DNA of 64,000 bases, from NCBI GenBank assembly GCA_944548615.1, contig OX155955.1, positions 17,673,151-17,737,150 on the forward strand, read 5' to 3'. Positions within the stretch are counted from its first letter, which is position 1. Each line of letters starts with the position of its first letter. The stretch is from Micropterix aruncella. Lineage: Eukaryota > Arthropoda > Insecta > Lepidoptera > Micropterigidae. The position numbers and the translations under genes were made by a program. Positions 11,500-23,124 of the stretch are shown one piece after another. The notes below the pieces were generated by a model. The model made no database searches, was not told the DNA's origin, and saw only the letters and a program-made list of their open reading frames with translations.

Positions 11500-12165
11500 A
11501 CGTAATAGTAAGTCACTAAACCACAATCCAGCTAATCTCAGCATTATAAAAATAAACTGTTTCAATGCACTAACAAACATATATGCTCGAGGGCCAAATC
11601 CGCCGACGCAAAATTATAGAAGGAAAGCGGTTTTGTTCGTTTTGCTACCTACAGAGCGGTTTGAAATATGTTCCCGCAATCCGACAGCGTCAGGTGCGGC
11701 CCTCTGTGGGTGGCAACTGGAATTAATAACGCTCAGTTAACGTCTCGTAATTGGTTTCCAGTTTACTTCCGCAAGACAACCGACGCTGCACGCTTTCTTG
11801 CCGTTTCGAAAATATTTTATTACATCTCGTATATCCGCTGTATGATGATATAAGTGACGAGGAATGAAAATTCTTTGCCAGGCCTATTGGCATTCTTAGT
11901 CATGGCACGTTGGATAAAAAAACACACATTTCGATAAATCATAAACTTACTGCAATTGCAGTTTTTTTTATTTACCAAAAAAAAATATTTAGCAATTATT
12001 TTTACAAAATGATTTTGCATCACTCCTAACTAGGCAGTATCTAATCTAAGGAAAACGAGAAATCGTAGCTATGAATACGCTAAGAAAAATATAGGATTGA
12101 TTTTTACATTACATTACCATTGTGTTACTATGGTTTTATACAGTGTAAGAATGTTAAAATCGTAA
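11500..12165. other. Spacer, no gene recognised
   Basis: Mixed sequence turning AT-rich. The stretch 11905-11965 contains 'TTTCGATAA..' and 'ACTGCAATTGCAG', which recur near 12905-12950, so a small dispersed repeat is present. Confidence 0.45.
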
Positions 12166-12169
12166 CCGT

Positions 12170-12566
12170 AAGCGTTTTAAAAAAAATACTATAATCATTG
12201 TGATCACAAACATATTAAAAAGAAGATAACAAGGAATTTAAACACAAGAATAAAACTTGATAATAATCATAATATTAATATAAATAACCAAAAATAATCA
12301 TACAGTCGAAATAATATTATTAAAAAATTATCCCTCTCATATAATGATGTGTGATTAAAATTTCGAATAATAAATATGTACCAGCAAAAATATACTATTA
12401 CGTCATCAGTGCAGAAGGATTTAGTTTTACCCAGTAGGTATAATCGTTATTTAGTTTAATTGCTACGGAAGCAGGTTGTACAATTTTATCATTATATATA
12501 GGCTGGTCTTCTGATATTTTATTGTGCTGGCTTTAACTGGTTGAACGAATAGGAAGGATTCAATGT
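12170..12566 (-). repeat. Repeat family C, inverted copy
   Basis: Diverged reverse complement of 13003-13400. Matching landmarks are 'TATAATCATTGTGATCA', 'GATAACAAGGAATT' and 'TGCAGA.GGATTTAGTTTTACC'. The two arms enclose about 435 bp that hold a copy of repeat family B. Confidence 0.7.
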
Positions 12567-12649
12567 AGTAATTTTTTATATTATTAATTTTATTTATCTA
12601 TATTCTTCTTACGTTTAATACAGAAATAAGAGTATACCGTAGTTTCAAC

Positions 12650-12905
12650 ATGATGTATGTGTCCGACTATAACCGTATATACTACTACATACTGTCATGC
12701 TAGAAGCGAGATTCCTAAGTCGCGACGTAATGAAATAAAATAACATTATGTTTTAACATAACGACACGGTAACTACTGTCATGCTAACAGCGTTACGCGT
12801 CATGTTCGTTCATACGTATGGACCGCAGTCTGAGTAATATAAGTAATCCCTATTAAAACATGCCTATCGTCGTGTATTGCATCGTTATATTTTCCTCAGT
12901 GCACA
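12650..12905 (+). repeat. Repeat family B, copy 1
   Basis: Aligns with 19003-19245. Both contain 'GTCCGACTATAACCGT', 'ACTACTACAT.CTGTC' and 'TCATACGTATGGACC.CAGTCTG'. No coding capacity is seen, and class is unknown. Confidence 0.75.
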
Positions 12906-13002
12906 TTGGATAAAAACACATATTTCGATAAGTTTACTGCAATTGCAGCTGTAGGTATGCATATGACGTCACATGCACAGCTGAGTAAAGTTACTCCATC
13001 GA

Positions 13003-13482
13003 ATCCTTCTCATTCGTCCAACCTGTTAAACCAAACACAAAAAATCAGAGGACCAGCGTTTATATAATGCAAAATTTGTACAACCAGCCTCTGATGCAAT
13101 TCAACAAAACAATGATTATATCTACCAGGTAAAACTAAATACCTCTGCACTGAATGATATAATAGTATATTTTTGTAGATATATAATAATTATTGGGACT
13201 TTTAGTATGTGTATCACACATCATTATATAGAAAATGGATATTTTTTTAATTAATGTTGTGGCGATATGATTATTTTTGGTTATTTATATTTAGATTATG
13301 TTTTTTATTAAGTTTATTTCTTAATTTTAATTCCTTGTTATCGTCTTATTAATATATTTCTGATCACAATGATTATACCTAGTTACTTTTGGGAACGCTT
13401 CTTCTGAAACACGAGCGATATTTGGTAACATATAAGAACCTGTGATTCAACATGACTATACAGTAGACGCTATTTAGAGATA
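13003..13482 (+). repeat. Repeat family C, direct copy 1
   Basis: First unit of a direct pair. The marker ATCAGAGGACCAG starts at 13044 here and at 13483 in the next unit, so the period is 439 bp. It ends with 'ACCTGTGATTCAACATG', which is also present near the end of the next unit. It is AT-rich with no frame of note. Confidence 0.75.
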
Positions 13483-13905
13483 ATCAGAGGACCAGCTATA
13501 TATCATGCTAAATTTGTACAGCCAGCTTCTGGTGTAATTCAACAAAAAAATTGTTATATCTACCTGGTAAAACTAAATCCCTCTGCACTGAATGATATAA
13601 TAGTATATTTTTGTTGATAAATAATTATTATAGGGACTTTTAGTATTTGTATCACTCATCATTATATGAAATGGATATTTTTTATTTAAAATGTGGCAAT
13701 ATTCTTATTTTTGGTCATAAATATTGAGATTAAGATTCTTATGAAGTTTATTTCTCAATTTTAATTCCTTGTTATCTTCTTATTAATATGTTTCTGATCA
13801 CAATGATTATAGTTATTTTTTGGAACGCTTTTTCTGAAACACGAGATATATTCGGTAATATATAAGAACCTGTGATTCAACATGTCTACAGATGCTATTT
13901 AGATA
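13483..13905 (+). repeat. Repeat family C, direct copy 2
   Basis: Second tandem unit, about 420 bp. It shares 'TGCACTGAATGATATAATAG', 'CTGATCACAATGATTATA' and the 3' 'GAACCTGTGATTCAACATG' with the preceding unit, with scattered substitutions and small indels. Confidence 0.75.
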
Positions 13906-14120
13906 TTTAATTGAAAAAAAGTGGTTATGCTATCGCTATTTTTATTTCTACAAGCTTTTATTTACCTTGCAATGTTTCTCAGTATTTGTTTAGGCCAAAT
14001 CTTGAAAGCAGAATTAGAACCACTTCCTCTTTTCTTATGAATTTTAAATTTTACATGTTGGTTCAGTTCCAATGACAATGCATTTTTATGGTGAGCATGG
14101 CCTGTTTCTACATCTTGCGG

Positions 14121-14505
14121 TGTCAACTACAACGGGCGAGCCCGTCACCACAGGACGTTTTAACGATTAGTCGTTCTATCGCCCTGCAGTGAACGTCGAA
14201 GACTTTGGACAGTACATTCTACGTCCAGCTTACAGGAATAAACCCGGCGGGCTCGAGATACTCGCGCCCTCACTTCCAATTGTGACCAGATTTCTCCGGT
14301 CTCTCGATTGGTTCCGAGTTCGAGGTCGCTTGCGCGGTCCTCTCCCTTACGAAGCGGTGAAACGGAGTGCACCGAATCTGTCGCGGACCAAGGCGTCCTT
14401 TGCCCGACTCTGAACCGGGATCGGATGGCCAATGGTCATTTCAAGAGCAGTCGCCGTAAGGTAGACAACTGCCCCCGCTCTATAGGAAACAATACAGTTT
14501 CTACA
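14121..14505 (+). repeat. Repeat family A, copy 4 (internal deletion)
   Basis: Starts exactly at the family terminus TGTCAACTACAACGGGCGAA-like sequence (14121). It lacks the middle ~70 bp and the 3' third seen in copy 3. From 14275 it is nearly identical to copy 3. It stops abruptly at about 14503, where 119-bp tandem units begin. Confidence 0.75.
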
Positions 14506-14506
14506 C

Positions 14507-14760
14507 CTAGGATCAGCTCCCGACGAAAATACTCTTCCACTATCAATAGCACAGACACACAATTTTGTATACTCATTGAATTATGATAGCCCGTTCTGAG
14601 TATCACCGCGACAGGGCTGCTGTACCCATGGTTGGCTCCCGGCGAAGGGATTCCTCGACGGTCAACAGCACAAAAACGAAATTTTGTATACGCATTCAAT
14701 TATGATAACCCGTTTTAAGTTACACTATGGCATGGCTGCTGTACCCAGGTTGGGCTCGGA
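14507..14760 (+). repeat. 119-bp tandem units, locus 1
   Basis: Two full units (about 14507-14625 and 14626-14744) and the start of a third. Each has 'GGCTCCCGRC', 'CAACAGCACA..AACGAAATTT', 'AATTATGATA.CCCGTT' and 'GGCTGCTGTACCCA'. The same unit occurs at 20640-20880. Confidence 0.75.
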
Positions 14761-15100
14761 ACAGAGTTTTTTAATAAAAGCTTATTAACTTATTATATTT
14801 TATTTTATTTAGGAAATACACAGTTTGAACAAACTAATACAACTATCTGTTTCCAAATAATAAATGTACTTATTAGCCTAAACGTTACTTTTTCTTTTTT
14901 GTCGTAGTTTAATATTTAAAGCTAGTAAAAAATCCTTCAATATACTATCACCATTACTGTAAATAAGAGATAAATAAATAGATAATTTGACCGTTTATTG
15001 GCAGTTTAGTACTAGTTAGAAGCTAGTTATTTAATAATATGTCATATATAAATAACAAAAATAAATATACTACACCTTTAATATATGTACACAAGTGCAT

Positions 15101-15301
15101 CTTCTTCTTCTTCTTCTTCATCAGCGCGTATTCGCCCACCGTTGGGCATACGCCTCTCCAATCACTCTCCACCCGGATCGGTTGTCCGTTTCCCTCATCC
15201 AGACTGGTCCAGCTATCTCCTTGATGTCATCTGACCATCGGGCCGGTGGTCTGCCCACACTTCTTCTGCCTAGCCGGGGTATACATAATTATTTGTATGT
15301 A
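15101..15301 (-). mobile_element. 5'-truncated RTE-type LINE tail
   Basis: The last ~50 codons of an RTE-type reverse transcriptase with a (GAA)n tail, inserted with a 13-bp target duplication TACACAAGTGCAT at 15088-15100 and 15302-15314. The element is cut at its 5' end at about 15280. Between there and the duplication lies a ~20-bp segment that is the reverse complement of the DNA just outside the duplication. Confidence 0.8.
15121..15279 (-). pseudogene. RTE reverse transcriptase C-terminus
   Basis: An uninterrupted minus-strand frame ends at TGA (plus TCA 15121-15123). It reads PRLGRRSVGRPPARWSDDI and continues through WMRETDNR to GEAYAQRW near the stop. The GRPPxRWSDDI..AG..W block followed by GEAYxQRW is the standard C-terminal tail of RTE-type LINE proteins, which copy their RNA by target-primed reverse transcription. 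The frame is intact, but the catalytic domains are absent because of 5' truncation, so it cannot act alone. Confidence 0.8.
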
Positions 15302-15314
15302 TACACAAGTGCAT

Positions 15315-16800
15315 ACATACAAATAATTAATATAACTAGGTATGAGATAAATTAATATATAAATATATATTTTTTTGTTATTAATTTTTCATTATTAATT
15401 AAAACAAAATAATAAAACTAATAAACAATATTTTTCCTATAAATCGTTCTCATGACGAATTGTATTAATATTAAAACTGGGATTGTCTTTGGCGGTGGTT
15501 AATATATCAACATCCATACATTTTTAATGTATTGTGGCACCAGCTATAAATATATGCATTCTATGCCGAGTTCGTGTTGACTTGAAATGGAGGAGGAGGT
15601 AAATTGGAGAATCTATGCGTTCGATTAGATCGAGTAGGTACATGTTACACTCACTGTATTTTCGTTGCTGTAATGTTGCTCGCATAACTCGCTTCCAATT
15701 TTCAGGATTATGTGGCCTTCTCCTGCAAGAGGTCGAAAAAAGTGAAGACTTTTATTTATTAATTTTCCTTTCATTCATTCAGATCGCTCATTCATTCACA
15801 AAAATTAGAAAGTAAATATGTAAATAAGAAACTAATATAGAATTTAATTTAATTAAATTAAATCGTAATTCCTACGCTGAAAATGTTTACCTTAAAACAC
15901 GTCCCGGCCTAGTTAGGTGACGTTGGCTCTAGACTATGCGATGTATTCCTTTTCTGCTTTCGATTTAATTTTGTAAATAGTTTTGTGCATAATTCCTACG
16001 CTTAAATTGTTTACTCTCATTTATATTACCTATAAAAAATTTTAAAAAATCGGTTGTCTGTAAAGTTGGTTTACTGACGATAGTTGAAAGTGACAACGTC
16101 ATAAGAAAATACTGATAGAATGGTTGCATTTTTCAAAAGAAAATTTTAAATTTATTTGTTTGATAGATATTTTGTATGGATATAGAGAAGGAGGTAAATG
16201 GAAATCACAATTGAATTGATCAAGTTACATATATTTGTACGCATAAATACATTTATGTCAATTTTTACTAAACACTTTTTACTAAACACACGATCGTAGT
16301 AATTGTTAAATGGAACGCCTCAGAGCGAGGTAACGCCGCATGAGTCATGTTTTTTCGTGCGTGCAGCCGGCTCAATCGAATTATAAAACGTTGTCACGTC
16401 AAAAATTGTTTAGCAAACCTAAATAATATACAATTGAATGGCCAACATCTAAAATTAAAATGCATAGTCAAACATCCAGTAGCAGAAACTGATAACACGA
16501 TACGCCCGAAACTGTTGCAAGTGATTCTTTTAATGTCACGTTACCAGGCTGTAGCCTGTTCTAAGAAAGACATTTAAATTTGTGTTGCTATGTAAATAAC
16601 CTATATAAAATCTAAGTAGAAAAGAAGACATTAAATTTAAATCAAAATAAAATTGAAAAGTTACAATTGTAAACCATAATCATAATGGTTGGTTAGCTGT
16701 AAGAAATCGCAAAACGATAAGCCCGCCGTTTGTACTAAGTTAAAATAGAATTTATGTTATCTTTACCAATGTAATTATTTTCTTTTTAGTATAATAAAGG
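15315..16800. other. AT-rich DNA without recognised genes
   Basis: Mostly AT-rich. Short frames at 15615-15815 and 16347-16577 have no domain or splice context that I can support. Confidence 0.5.
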
Positions 16801-17030
16801 TTTTTTTTTCATTTTTTTATTTCATTTATTTCATAATAAATAAAAATGTATAAATAAGTAAATAAATTAATATATGTATAATTAAGTACAGGTATATAAA
16901 TATGTGTATAGGTATATAAATATGTGAATAATTAAGTAAAAGTATGTAATTATACAAATAAGTGTATAGATAAGTGAATCAATAAATCTACAAATAAGTA
17001 AACAAATAAGTAAACAGTCGTACAATAACA
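16800..17030 (+). repeat. Low-complexity AAATA/AAGTA-rich tract
   Basis: Degenerate repetition of 'AAATAAGTAAA'-like and 'TATAAATATGTG'-like words over about 230 bp. It is a simple-sequence tract next to the CpG-rich island. Confidence 0.6.
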
Positions 17031-17480
17031 AATCGCGGCCGCACCGCTATCTACCTGCGGCATATTTTCGTCTACGGATAACAATATCTACAAATTTTCA
17101 TCCGCGGTCTAGCAATGTGTTTTGCATGATTTCTATATGTATATTCGTCTATGTTTGCACCGTTCGGTCGCTGCGATGGTGGAAAAGGTGTAAGGTATGT
17201 ACCTAGAGGGTCTCCTTCGACGGACAAAAAATAGCGGTGGCAACAGAGCGTCGGCGTCGGCGTCGCGGCGCTCCGCTTCGGCCCGCAAGACAAATGGGGA
17301 AGTTGCGGCGGCGAAGCGACGCCGTCAAAATGTAATTAATTACGAATTCACGCCTTGTACCTGGCTGACTGTACGTGGACGCATTTGAATATGGCGGACG
17401 ACAAGCCGCAGCCGCACCGCCATCCACCCGCGGCGGCCGCGCGACCGTCGACGGGAAAAACGAACCGACACAGGGGGAAC
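17030..17480. promoter_or_regulatory. CpG-rich island, possible promoter region
   Basis: A sharp rise in GC and CpG density inside AT-rich DNA, with runs such as GCGGCGGCCGCGCG near 17430. It leads into an ATG in good context. I infer a promoter or first-exon region. A simple GC-rich repeat is the alternative. A short block at 17038-17063 is a diverged repeat of 17411-17436. Confidence 0.4.
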
Positions 17481-17525
17481 ATTCGGCCGGATCTAGCGCT
17501 ACTATTCAGAGGAAATTCAAATTGG
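17391..17525 (+). CDS. Possible first coding exon of an unrecognised gene
   Basis: ATGGCGGACGAC at 17391 opens 45 codons. The peptide starts MADDKPQPHRHPPAAAARP, continues with a basic stretch (TGKTNRHRGN) and ends RPDLALLFRGNSNW. At 17526 the sequence GTGAGA offers a splice donor in phase 0. Reading through it, the frame closes at 17573 after 60 residues. A low-complexity proline/alanine N-terminus followed by a more ordered segment is common in first exons of nuclear proteins. I do not recognise the family, and no downstream exon was found. The support is the CpG-rich context, the start and the donor. Confidence 0.35.
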
Positions 17526-17579
17526 GTGAGAGAGTTGATTACAACTATAACTGAAATGATTACTATTACGTAAATATAA

Positions 17580-18040
17580 AGGGGTTTACCTTGGCGGCTT
17601 ACTCTTATTTAGTATTTTATTTATTTATTTGTTTATTCGCTTATTACCAATCAATGTTTTTTAAAAAAATACAGTAAAACCAACGCGTTAAAAAAAAAAA
17701 CAATATTAAGACAACACCGCAATCACACAAACAGAAACTAGCTATCATATAGTAATAAATAATTAATAGCCAGCAATTTAAACAAATGAGTGTTAGCGGT
17801 AAAAATATCAAAAGCGGGTGCCATTAAGTGAATTTCATTTAAGCGTCGTTTGCGGCGCTCAAAAAAAAGTACGTGCTTTGGCACGTGCTAACAAGTTCCA
17901 ACTCGTAAGGTTATTGCGCGAGAACGGCTCCGTAAAAATATGCTGAGATCGAGCACGAAGATATATAAGTTACGAAAGGATCCACCTTGGCTAGTAAGCT
18001 AGGGTTATCAGTTTTACTTGAAAACATTTATATCCGCTCG
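17580..18040. other. AT-rich spacer
   Basis: No recognisable feature beyond short A/T runs. Confidence 0.5.
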
Positions 18041-18044
18041 CCCT

Positions 18045-18102
18045 AATAGCTCTGGCAGGGGTGGCAGGAGGAAGGGGGGAGGGGGGGGGGGACAAATTAA
18101 GT
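18045..18102 (+). repeat. G-rich tract
   Basis: Consecutive G runs, the longest about 12, separated by one or two A residues (18058-18092). This satisfies the four-G-run pattern of a G-quadruplex on the plus strand. Confidence 0.7.
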
Positions 18103-18299
18103 CATCAATTTTCGCTGACGCTAACGCATCTGGTAATTCCATTGGCGACTGTCAATCGCTCCAGAATGACCTAGATATACTATATCTTTATTGCGTCTCG
18201 AACGCTTATTCCTGAATGCTCCGTAGTCTGTTATTAGTTTTACGAAGAAAAACAATATTTTAGCTTTTAATTATTTTAATAATGTTTTCTGTAAACTAG

Positions 18300-18690
18300 A
18301 GATATAACTAAAGATAATATAATCCAGGATGTAGGAGTACTTTTAGGTTGTAACTTATCTTTTAATTCCCACAAAAAAGCGTATACCTAGTTTGTTAGGA
18401 TTCATACTTCGAACTTCAAAACAGTTCAAAGAAAACAATTCTCTTTTTTTATACGATGTTTGCCTAAAGAGAATTGAACGAATTAAAAATGTTTTATTGA
18501 AACCATTGAATTATCATTCCTTTTTGTCTTTTCCCAATTATATACAATGAAGCAGCTACTTATCACGGGATTCAATCTGTACAATTAAAAGAAAATACTT
18601 AGATGTAGTATTCATCAAAGTATTAAAATAAAATACTTAGTCAAAACATGTTATTAGATTTGTTCATGAAATTTTATAAATTTGTATGTA
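18300..18690 (+). pseudogene. Decayed LINE reverse transcriptase C-terminal region
   Basis: In shifting frames the plus strand gives 'IQDVGVLLGCNLSFNSHKKA', which matches the 'I.DLGV.....L.F..HI..I..KA' block of Jockey/CR1-like RTs. Then come 'RIERIKNVLLKPLNYHSF' and 'RKYLDVVFIKVLK', the usual 'IERIQ..FLKYL' and 'RRK..DL.FLYK.L' blocks. Stops and a deletion between the first two blocks show it is dead. It is probably related to 2040-2410. Confidence 0.6.
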
Positions 18691-19002
18691 ATGTATTGAA
18701 ACAGGTCTTTGTATCCTAAATAATAACAAAATAAAATAATATCTGTACCTTGGATTAAAAAAAATAAGTAAAAACAATAATTAAGTAGACAATAACTTTA
18801 AACATTCACACTGAGAAACATATTGGATTGATTCTTAGATTATCATTTTGTTATTGCTGTTTTATACAGAATAGCAATTTTTCAAACGTAATTTTGTTAA
18901 ATTACAAGGAATTTTGTTTGAACTCCGTTATTCGATTATATGTATCAACACTTTCTTTTTACTATAGTTAACACTGATAATGTACCCGATTCAATATGAT
19001 TA

Positions 19003-19250
19003 ATGTGTCCGACTATAACCGTGCGTATACTACTACATGCTGTCGTGTTAGAATCGAGATCCCAAAGTCGCAACGTAACGATATAACGTTATGTTTAAGT
19101 ATCGCGACAGGGTGACTACCGTTACGCCAACACCGTTACGTATCATGTTAATTCATACGTATGGACCACAGTCTGTGTTATATACGTAAACCTTGTTAAT
19201 ACATGCGTATTTCCGTGTATTAAATTGTTGTAGTTTTATCAGTGAAATAT
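19003..19250 (+). repeat. Repeat family B, copy 2
   Basis: Same family as 12650-12905, in the same orientation and moderately diverged ('GTCCGACTATAACCGTG' start, 'TCATACGTATGGACCACAG' near the middle). Confidence 0.75.
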
Positions 19251-19379
19251 GTCGGCCTCAGTCCTCATAACAACTATTATTTGAGATCGATTTTATTCAC
19301 AGTTCAGGAACGAGTTTGGAATCATGGAATCGGCTCAATAAAGTACGATACAACGTTAAGTAGTATCGCTGAGTTTGTG

Positions 19380-19900
19380 CGTCTAACCCCATAACCTGAC
19401 AAGGTTAAGGGGTCATCAACCCGTTTAAAACGGGCCTATTTTCTAGTACATACATACTGTGACAAAGGTCGCCTTTCGCCGTCGTCGTGCCATATGGCGC
19501 CGCGGATGCTGCTTAATTCCCGTAGACAGGAATGCGCGCACATGCACGATGAAACACTATATTGGCATTAGGGGATGATTGCCGAACGAAGCTGTACCCC
19601 ACCTCATACGCTTCAAACTCCCCCTCACCCCCTCCCCCTTCCACCGACCATCATCCCTCATCCCTCGGGCGGTGCGTGCACGGAGGTGGCAATCGCTTTT
19701 TTAGAACGTTTAATATCGGACCGGGAGCAGGAAAGCCAACCTGTTACGTCTGCTAGATTGGATTTTAAGGAGGGGCGCCCTGCGGAATTTCGATTCGTGC
19801 CCGTTCACAACTTTTCGTATGTGTGCGATGCCCCGTTTTGTTCTACGCCTTTCGATATTAAATATATTAAACGTACGAATGGGGGATTTACATATTGAAA
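19380..19900 (+). other. GC-richer stretch with uncertain open frames
   Basis: Two overlapping frames, 19562-19756 and 19575-19898 (107 codons). The second has a proline-rich start, but its ends lack splice or start support. A C-rich block (CCCTCACCCCCTCCCC) lies at 19620-19640. I do not recognise a family. Confidence 0.25.
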
Positions 19901-20082
19901 TAAAGTGGATTTACATATATATTCAGAGCAGGCAGAAGCAACTCAGCAGAACAAATGACGAATACAATGTATGTAAGACACCTTGATAAAGATTAGAAAA
20001 AATGCCATCTTTTAGATATATTCTTTATTAAAAATGTGTAATATTTGACGTGTGCGTCCGTTCGCACCTGTATCTCAGAAAC

Positions 20083-20200
20083 CTACTCGCTATGATCTTA
20101 TCGTATTCCTTGCTTGATCTTATCGTATTATACTCGCTATGATCTTCTCGTATTACTCATCCGGAAAATTACTCGCTATGATCTTATCGTATTCCTCGCT
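20083..20200 (+). repeat. Short tandem repeat 'TCGCTATGATCTTATCGTAT'
   Basis: Three full and one partial copies of a ~24-bp word (TACTCGCTATGATCTTATCG...) separated by short spacers. It is a small minisatellite. Confidence 0.7.
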
Positions 20201-20579
20201 TCTTGTTGTGTTTTATCTGATAACTTTTAATCTATTTTTTAATTTGTTCAATTTTTCATTTCTTTCTTAAGGGTCTCACCATCGTCGAACGTTTGAAACT
20301 TTGATCGAGCCGTATGCACGGTGCCAAAATGTTTACGCACGCATGGTGAATTGTGGACCGCTCAACCTTTGGGTTATTATTATTCAAAAAGTATGTAGTA
20401 AAAAAATCGTTGGGTATTTTTCAATAGATTTCTTAATAACAATACTTATTTACAATATACCAGAAAACTTTTTTACCTAATTTATGCCGATTTTACCCGA
20501 TTTATGACCCTTTTTTTGTATTTAGAATCGTAGGAACAACTTGACGGATCACGTATAGTTTGTGGGTTTCAGGTTTTTT

Positions 20580-20620
20580 TACCGACTTCCAAAAAAGGAG
20601 GAGGTTATCAATTTAGTTGT
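20580..20620 (+). repeat. Short fragment of a common lepidopteran-type dispersed repeat
   Basis: Contains 'ACCGACTTCCAAAAAAGGAG' and 'GAGGTTATCAATTT', wording that I associate with a very abundant insect dispersed repeat. Only this short core is recognisable. Confidence 0.35.
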
Positions 20621-20639
20621 ATTTTCAAGTTTCACTATG

Positions 20640-20880
20640 ATTTGGCTGCTCCACCCAGGGTTGGCTCCCGACAAGGAGACTCCTTAACGGTGAACAGCAC
20701 AGACACGAAATTTCGTATATGCATAATTAGGATAGCCTTTCCTAAGTTTCACCAATACAGGACTGCGGCACCCACGGTCAACAGCACAGACACGAAATTA
20801 TGTATAAGCGAATTTATTCGAATTCAGTTATGATAGCCCGTTCTAAGTTTAACCATTACATGGCTGCTGCACATGTAAAA
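20640..20880 (+). repeat. 119-bp tandem units, locus 2
   Basis: Two diverged units of the type at 14507-14760 ('GGCTCCCGAC', 'CAGCACAGACACGAAATT', 'ATGATAGCCCGTTCTAAGTT', 'TGGCTGCTGC'). The second unit lacks its first ~25 bp. Confidence 0.7.
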
Positions 20881-20889
20881 ATTTGGGAG

Positions 20890-22430
20890 AAATTTTCTTA
20901 AATTTTTGTCTATATTTTTTTTATACTTGAACGTTTGGGATACGGCTTTTTGCGTTCGGGCGATAATAAAGCAGTCGAAATACGTACGTTCGTATGTAGG
21001 GCGGTTAACGCAAGATAGTCCTAAAAGGGACAGTCACTGGTGCCCAATGGGTCTGCTATATTTCTTTATGCTTCATTTACGCAGAAAATACCCAATCTCG
21101 AGAATTCTTAAAAATAACTTCCAGCCTAAATTTTGTTATATAATGATCTGATCAAAGTTTTCTAATAATAAATAATATCAAGTTATGCCTAAATCAATGT
21201 CAAGCGAGATAAATAAATATTATGTAAAACAATGCATGAGTATCTGGACAACTAATTATTTATACATCGTGGCTATAAACATTTTCGTGCAATTTGAAAC
21301 TAGTCAACTAACTTAACAGTAAAACTAGACACTAGTCAATTTATTTGAAAAAAAAGACATAGAAGGTTAAACTATTGAAAAAAGACATTAGTAGTTGATT
21401 ACAACAATTCATAGTTTGTGCGGAAAAGCATAAAAAATTGGTTCACTTAGAATCCAAAACTACAGCGGAATGTGAGTCTGAGGATGGATGAACAAATATA
21501 ACAATAGAAGGCTCCAGGATAGCTACTGCACGATAAGAAACTTTGACCTCCGAATGTAATAAAATAATAAACAAAATTATTTCTATATCAGCGTAATAAA
21601 TCGAAAATAATTTTCAGATTATCGAAACTTCGTAAAATCTAAGCGAAATAAAACCAAATAAAATAATAGAAGAATGGCTTTAATAGCGGTGATACTTTCG
21701 ATCTTTCTTTCCTTTGATTAAATCTCTGAAATGCTCAGCAGTGCGGAGAAATTATTATTATCATAAGTAAACAAATTATGAAACGGAAACGATATCTCTT
21801 TATATTCAATGAATAAATTTAAAAAATTCAATGGATAGCGAAGTGAGAACATTCGAAAGTAAAGTAAAAGGTTGAATTGAATACTTAAAGAAAAGTTCGA
21901 TCACGTTAACAGCAGTGTACAAAAAAAATATAAAAAACAATGACCTGATGAAGGTAAGATATAAAATGACCAAACTACCAATCATATGGGAATGTATATT
22001 TTCACAATTTTGGAAAAAAATATTTGAAGGTAATCGTCATTAAATAACTTGACCAAACGTCAAAATTTCGGAGGAGGACATCAAATTTTCTGCAACATGC
22101 AGATCTCATATTTGAAACACTCTTTCGTCATCACAACAACACATACGTAGATATGTATTGATTGCGATCTATGCAATCACAAAACTACAATGGAAGCACA
22201 ACTTTGAAATTATTACATAAAGTCTAATTCTTTCATTTACAGTTTCACCATTAAACAGACGTATTTATAATTATTATTTCTCACAAAATCTCCATTACAA
22301 ACGTTTATTAAGTATATAGTAAAAAAGTCTAGAAAAATAACGACGGCCATAAACCAAGAACAGATCTATCGCGAGGGCATCTTAATTACGACGGTGAGAT
22401 AGACATCTCGTAAGTCATCTGAGTCATAGG
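20890..22430. other. AT-rich DNA without recognised genes
   Basis: Mostly A-rich, with only short frames. The 81-codon frame at 20906-21151 has no domain signature. Confidence 0.5.
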
Positions 22431-22439
22431 TCCATCAAT

Positions 22440-22695
22440 CTAGAGGGATCTATAGAGAGACGGGATGAGGGTCGACGCGGCTCCCCTCAGGTTACCTTGG
22501 TAGGCTCCCCCTCCCTTATGGTCTCCTGTTCTCCGCGGATAGGGGCATTAGCGGGAGGAAAGGTATTGGGTGTTAGTCTGCCCATTTGGGGGCCCAATCT
22601 CCCTTCGCTAAATACCCCTGCTGCTCAACTTGAGTCCACTTGTGGAGGTAGCAGCTGGGGAAGGATACTCAATTCGTCTAAAAAAACTTACAGGT
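22440..22695 (+). other. GC-rich exon-like segment ending at a splice donor
   Basis: An open plus frame (22497-22697) ends in TTACAG followed by GTAAGAG at 22692, a strong donor match. The encoded residues (GALAGGKVLGVSLPIWGPN...) show no domain I know. The wording of the DNA also recalls GC-rich 5' regions of R1/Jockey-type LINEs. I cannot decide between a host exon and a retroelement fragment. Confidence 0.3.
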
Positions 22696-23124
22696 AAGAG
22701 AGTAATATTATTCAATAATTATTTTAACTGTTTAGTGATATAAGGACTATTATTATGAGAAATACAACTATAATTACCAATAAAAGAATATATCTCTTTA
22801 TAAAGGGAACAGTTAATATCCTGTATCAAAAATGCAGCATGACATCATACATATAGGTGGCAAAAAATTGTAAAGTCACCATTATTTAATAGATGCCATA
22901 CAACACTTAGCACTCTTATGCAGATTAGTTTTCAGTATCTAGGAAATATTTCTAAAACGGTGCGAAAATCGTCCGAAATGAAGAAAAACTGTACAAAATA
23001 CAGGGTGCGGCAGTGAGGACGGACGATTTTAAAAAAATCATAAAATAGTTAGTTTTTACTCAAAAACATATTTATTGATGGAATCAGGTTCGCAAGGAAA
23101 TAGCATTTAAAACAGTCAAGTGTG

